Positions 60,889-64,000 of a DNA stretch of 64,000 bases are shown here, in pieces. Position 1 is the first letter of the stretch. Each line of letters begins with the position of its first letter. The position numbers and the translations under genes are program-made. This DNA comes from Kitasatospora cinereorecta (GTDB taxonomy: Bacteria > Actinomycetota > Actinomycetes > Streptomycetales > Streptomycetaceae): contig NZ_JAMZDX010000005.1 in NCBI RefSeq assembly GCF_024172095.1, positions 682,001 through 746,000 of the forward strand, given 5' to 3'. The notes under the pieces are model-generated. The model saw only the letters and a program-made list of their open reading frames with translations. It did not search any database and was not told the DNA's origin.

Positions 60889-63800
60889 GTGCCGCCTCCA
60901 TCATCTTGCGAGTGGTCTCGGACTCGGAGAGTCCATCGCGCTCAGCGGCGTCCTTGGCGGCGAGCACAGCCTTGTAGTCGGTGGGCATGATCTTGGAGAA
61001 GCGGGAGACGCCGCTGCCCCAGTCGGCCAGGAGCTCGGCGGCCACGGTGGAGCCGGTCTCCTCGTAGTGCTGCTGCACGGTGTCGCGCAGCCACTCGCGG
61101 TCGGCGGCGGTCGGGGCCTCGATGCCCACCATGCCGCTGTTGACGTTGGCCGGGCGCAGGTCCAGGACGTACGCGATGCCGCCGGACATGCCCGCCGCCA
61201 GGTTGCGGCCGGTCTCGCCGAGGACCACGACCCGGCCACCGGTCATGTACTCCAGGCCGTGGTCGCCCACGCCCTCGACGACCAGGGTGGCACCCGAGTT
61301 GCGGACGGCGAAGCGCTCACCGGCCTTGCCGCGCAGGTGGATCCGGCCCGAGGTGGCGCCGTAGCCGATGGTGTTGCCGGCGATCACGTGGTTCTGCGCG
61401 TCGTTGCCGATCGCGGCCGCGTCGCGGGCCGGGCGGACCACCAGCACACCGCCGGACAGGCCCTTGCCGACGTAGTCGTTGGCGTCGCCCTCCAGGCGGA
61501 GCGTGACGCCGTTGGGCACGAAGGCGCCGAACGACTGGCCGGCCGAGCCGGTGAAGGTGACGTCGATCGTCCCCTCCGGCAGGCCCTCACCGCGGTACCG
61601 CTTGGTCACCTCGTGGCCGAGCATGGTGCCGACCGTGCGGTTGACGTTGCGGATCGGCAGCTGGATCCGGACCGCCTCGCCGCGCTCCAGGGCGTCCTCG
61701 GCCAGCTCGATGAGCTGGTTGTCGAGGGCCTTGTCGAGCGCGTGGTCCTGCGTGGTGGTGCAGTGCAGGGCCGCGCCCTCGGGCAGCTCGGGGACGTGGA
61801 AGAGCGGGGTCAGGTCGAGGCCCGCGGCCTTCCAGTGGTCGATCGCGGCCTCGGCGTCGATGTGCTCGGCGTGGCCGACCGCCTCCTCGATCGAGCGGAA
61901 GCCCAGCTCGGCGAGGATCTCGCGGACCTCCTCGGCGATGAACTCGAAGAAGTTCACCACGAACTCCGGCTTGCCGGAGAAGCGCTCGCGCAGCACCGGG
62001 TTCTGGGTGGCGACGCCGACCGGGCAGGTGTCCAGGTGGCAGACGCGCATCATGATGCAGCCGGAGACCACCAGCGGGGCGGTTGCGAAACCGAACTCCT
62101 CGGCGCCCAGCAGGGCGGCGATGACCACGTCGCGGCCGGTCTTCAGCTGACCGTCCGTCTGGACCACGATCCGGTCCCGCAGGCCGTTCAGCAGCAGGGT
62201 CTGCTGGGTCTCGGCGAGGCCGAGCTCCCAGGGGCCGCCCGCGTGCTTCAGCGAGGTGAGCGGGGAGGCACCGGTGCCGCCGTCGTGGCCGGAGATCAGC
62301 ACCACGTCCGCGTGCGCCTTGGAGACACCCGCCGCGACCGTGCCGACGCCGACCTCGGAGACCAGCTTCACGTGGACGCGGGCGACCGGGTTGGCGTTCT
62401 TGAGGTCGTGGATCAGCTGAGCCAGGTCCTCGATGGAGTAGATGTCGTGGTGCGGCGGCGGGGAGATCAGGCCGACACCCGGGGTGGAGTGCCGGGTCTT
62501 GGCGACCCACGGGTAGACCTTGTGGCCGGGCAGCTGGCCGCCCTCGCCGGGCTTGGCGCCCTGGGCCATCTTGATCTGGATGTCGTCCGCGTTGACCAGG
62601 TACTCGGAGGTGACGCCGAAGCGGCCGGAGGCGACCTGCTTGATCGCCGAGCGGCGCGCCGGGTCGTACAGACGCTCCGGGTCCTCGCCGCCCTCACCGG
62701 TGTTGGACTTGCCGCCCAGCTGGTTCATCGCGATGGCGAGCGTCTCGTGCGCCTCCATCGAGATGGAGCCGTACGACATGGCGCCGGTGGAGAAGCGCTT
62801 GACGATCTCGGAGACCGGCTCGACCTCGTCGATCGAGATCGGGGCCCGGCCCTTGCCGTCCAGCTTGAACAGGCCGCGCAGCGTCATCAGCCGCTCGGAC
62901 TGGGCGTTCACCCGGCCGGTGTACTGCTTGAAGATGTCGTAGCGCTTGCTGCGGGTCGAGTGCTGGAGGCGGAAGACCGTCTCCGGGTCGAACAGGTGCG
63001 GCTCGCCCTCGCGGCGCCACTGGTACTCGCCGCCGATCTCCAGCGCGCGGTGCGCGGCCGGGATGCCGGAGGCCGGGTACGCCTTGGCGTGGCGGGCGGC
63101 CACCTCCCTGGCGATCTCGTCCAGGCCGATGCCGCCGAGCTTGGTGGTGGTGCCGGCGAAGAAGCCGTCCACCAGCTCCTGGGAGAGGCCGATCGCCTCG
63201 AAGACCTGGGCGCCGCGGTACGAAGCCACGGTGGAGATGCCCATCTTCGACATGACCTTGAGCACGCCCTTGCCGAGCGCCTTGATCAGGTTCTTGATGG
63301 CCTTCTCGGGCTCGATGCCCTTGACGAAGACGCCCTGGGCGACCAGGTCCTCGACCGACTCCATCGCCAGGTACGGGTTGACCGCGCCGGCGCCGTAGCC
63401 GACCAGCAGCGCGACGTGGTGCACCTCGCGGACGTCGCCGGCCTCGACCAGCAGCGACACCTGGGTGCGCTGCTTGGTGCGGATCAGGTGGTGGTGCACG
63501 GCGGAGGTGAGCAGCAGCGAGGGGATCGGGGCGTGCTCGGCGTCCGAGTGGCGGTCGGAGAGCACGATGATCCGGGCGCCGTCGGCGATCGCCGCGTCGG
63601 CCTCGGCCGCGATCTCGACGAGGCGGGCCGCGAGGCCGGCGCCGCCGCTGGCGACCTTGTACAGGCCGGACAGGGTGACGGCCTTCAGGCCCGGCTGGTC
63701 GCCGTCCGCGTTGATGTGGATCAGCTTGGCCAGCTCGTCGTTGTCGATCACCGGGAAGGTGATGCCGACCGAGCGGCAGTGCGAGGGCTGGGCGTCCAGC

Positions 63801-64000
63801 AGGTTGCCCTCGGGGCCGAGGTTGGACAGCAGCGAGGTGACGAGCTCCTCGCGGATGGCGTCCAGCGGCGGGTTGGTGACCTGCGCGAAGAGCTGCACGA
63901 AGTAGTCGAACAGCAGGCGCGGCTTCTCGCTCAGCGCGGCGATCGGCGAGTCGGTGCCCATCGAGCCGAGCGCCTCGCCGCCGGTCTTCGCCATCGGGGC
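60881..64000 (-). CDS. gltB: Glutamate synthase large (alpha) subunit, 5' part outside the window
   Basis: The C-terminal 1039 residues of GltB are present; the frame is open to the right edge, so the amidotransferase domain with the catalytic N-terminal cysteine is missing from view. Present are the central domain (GTDSPIAALSEKPRLLFDYF, YFVQLFAQVTNPPLD), the FMN and Fe-S part (MKFGAMSYGSIS-like GAMSYGSISMEAHETLA, ISGHDGGTGASPLTSLK, CHLDTCPVGVATQNP) and the GXGXG beta-helix (DYVGKGLSGGVLVVRP, GATSGRIHLRGKAGERFAVR). With GltD it forms glutamate from glutamine and 2-oxoglutarate. The two genes overlap by eight bases. Confidence 0.96.
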   Translation of the reverse strand, partial: APMAKTGGEALGSMGTDSPIAALSEKPRLLFDYFVQLFAQVTNPPLDAIREELVTSLLSNLGPEGNLLDAQPSHCRSVGITFPVIDNDELAKLIHINADGDQPGLKAVTLSGLYKVASGGAGLAARLVEIAAEADAAIADGARIIVLSDRHSDAEHAPIPSLLLTSAVHHHLIRTKQRTQVSLLVEAGDVREVHHVALLVGYGAGAVNPYLAMESVEDLVAQGVFVKGIEPEKAIKNLIKALGKGVLKVMSKMGISTVASYRGAQVFEAIGLSQELVDGFFAGTTTKLGGIGLDEIAREVAARHAKAYPASGIPAAHRALEIGGEYQWRREGEPHLFDPETVFRLQHSTRSKRYDIFKQYTGRVNAQSERLMTLRGLFKLDGKGRAPISIDEVEPVSEIVKRFSTGAMSYGSISMEAHETLAIAMNQLGGKSNTGEGGEDPERLYDPARRSAIKQVASGRFGVTSEYLVNADDIQIKMAQGAKPGEGGQLPGHKVYPWVAKTRHSTPGVGLISPPPHHDIYSIEDLAQLIHDLKNANPVARVHVKLVSEVGVGTVAAGVSKAHADVVLISGHDGGTGASPLTSLKHAGGPWELGLAETQQTLLLNGLRDRIVVQTDGQLKTGRDVVIAALLGAEEFGFATAPLVVSGCIMMRVCHLDTCPVGVATQNPVLRERFSGKPEFVVNFFEFIAEEVREILAELGFRSIEEAVGHAEHIDAEAAIDHWKAAGLDLTPLFHVPELPEGAALHCTTTQDHALDKALDNQLIELAEDALERGEAVRIQLPIRNVNRTVGTMLGHEVTKRYRGEGLPEGTIDVTFTGSAGQSFGAFVPNGVTLRLEGDANDYVGKGLSGGVLVVRPARDAAAIGNDAQNHVIAGNTIGYGATSGRIHLRGKAGERFAVRNSGATLVVEGVGDHGLEYMTGGRVVVLGETGRNLAAGMSGGIAYVLDLRPANVNSGMVGIEAPTAADREWLRDTVQQHYEETGSTVAAELLADWGSGVSRFSKIMPTDYKAVLAAKDAAERDGLSESETTRKMMEAAHG

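Overview
The window is very GC-rich actinobacterial chromosome. GTG starts, 4-bp ATGA/GTGA gene overlaps, near-leaderless promoters, twin-arginine signals and several Streptomycetaceae-typical families (a SAV2148-type HEPN protein, a DUF574 methyltransferase, an XRE/DUF5753 regulator, the treXYZ cluster) point to Streptomyces or Kitasatospora. The order coaE - rpsA - polA - liv operon - pdtaR - tRNA-Leu - pyk - gltD/gltB matches, as far as I recall, the conserved core of Streptomyces chromosomes, so most of the window is core with small accessory insertions.

Left part (1-16 kb). This holds the end of a polysaccharide deacetylase, a duplicated and decayed stretch that copies the 3' end of the next gene (tetR), and a divergent TetR / APC permease-amidohydrolase pair. 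An OGG-fold DNA glycosylase-like protein, a DEDDh exonuclease, a Tat-exported Dyp peroxidase and a HEPN protein with a collagen-like N-terminus follow. The glgX-treY-treZ operon converts glycogen or maltodextrin to trehalose. A broken flavin-dependent oxidoreductase fragment comes after it.

Middle part (16-38 kb). SoxR, with its four-cysteine [2Fe-2S] motif, faces a split two-subunit transketolase across a perfect 20-bp palindrome. Then come a DUF574 methyltransferase, a VOC protein overlapping a LysR gene tail to tail, a glutamine-amidotransferase-like protein lacking its histidine, coaE, an alkaline-phosphatase-superfamily enzyme, a MarR/metallo-hydrolase pair, an MMPL exporter, rpsA with a long leader, a methyltransferase, HrpB helicase, an MFS transporter, polA, a hotdog thioesterase and a small anchored protein.

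Right part (38-64 kb). The branched-chain amino acid importer livK-livH-livM-livG-livF has a hairpin after livK. The ANTAR regulator pdtaR is followed by tRNA-Leu(CAA). Directly downstream of the tRNA lies a gene for a protein with a helix-turn-helix, a CxxC pair and two LAGLIDADG-like motifs, the most unusual gene here. Then come a lipoprotein, pyruvate kinase, an exported 5'-nucleotidase, a TPR protein, DoxX/HxlR/GNAT, an MFS/ArsR pair, an XRE regulator whose end is repeated four times, and the glutamate synthase genes gltB-gltD. gltB runs off the right edge.

I see no CRISPR array, insertion sequence, prophage or large biosynthetic cluster.
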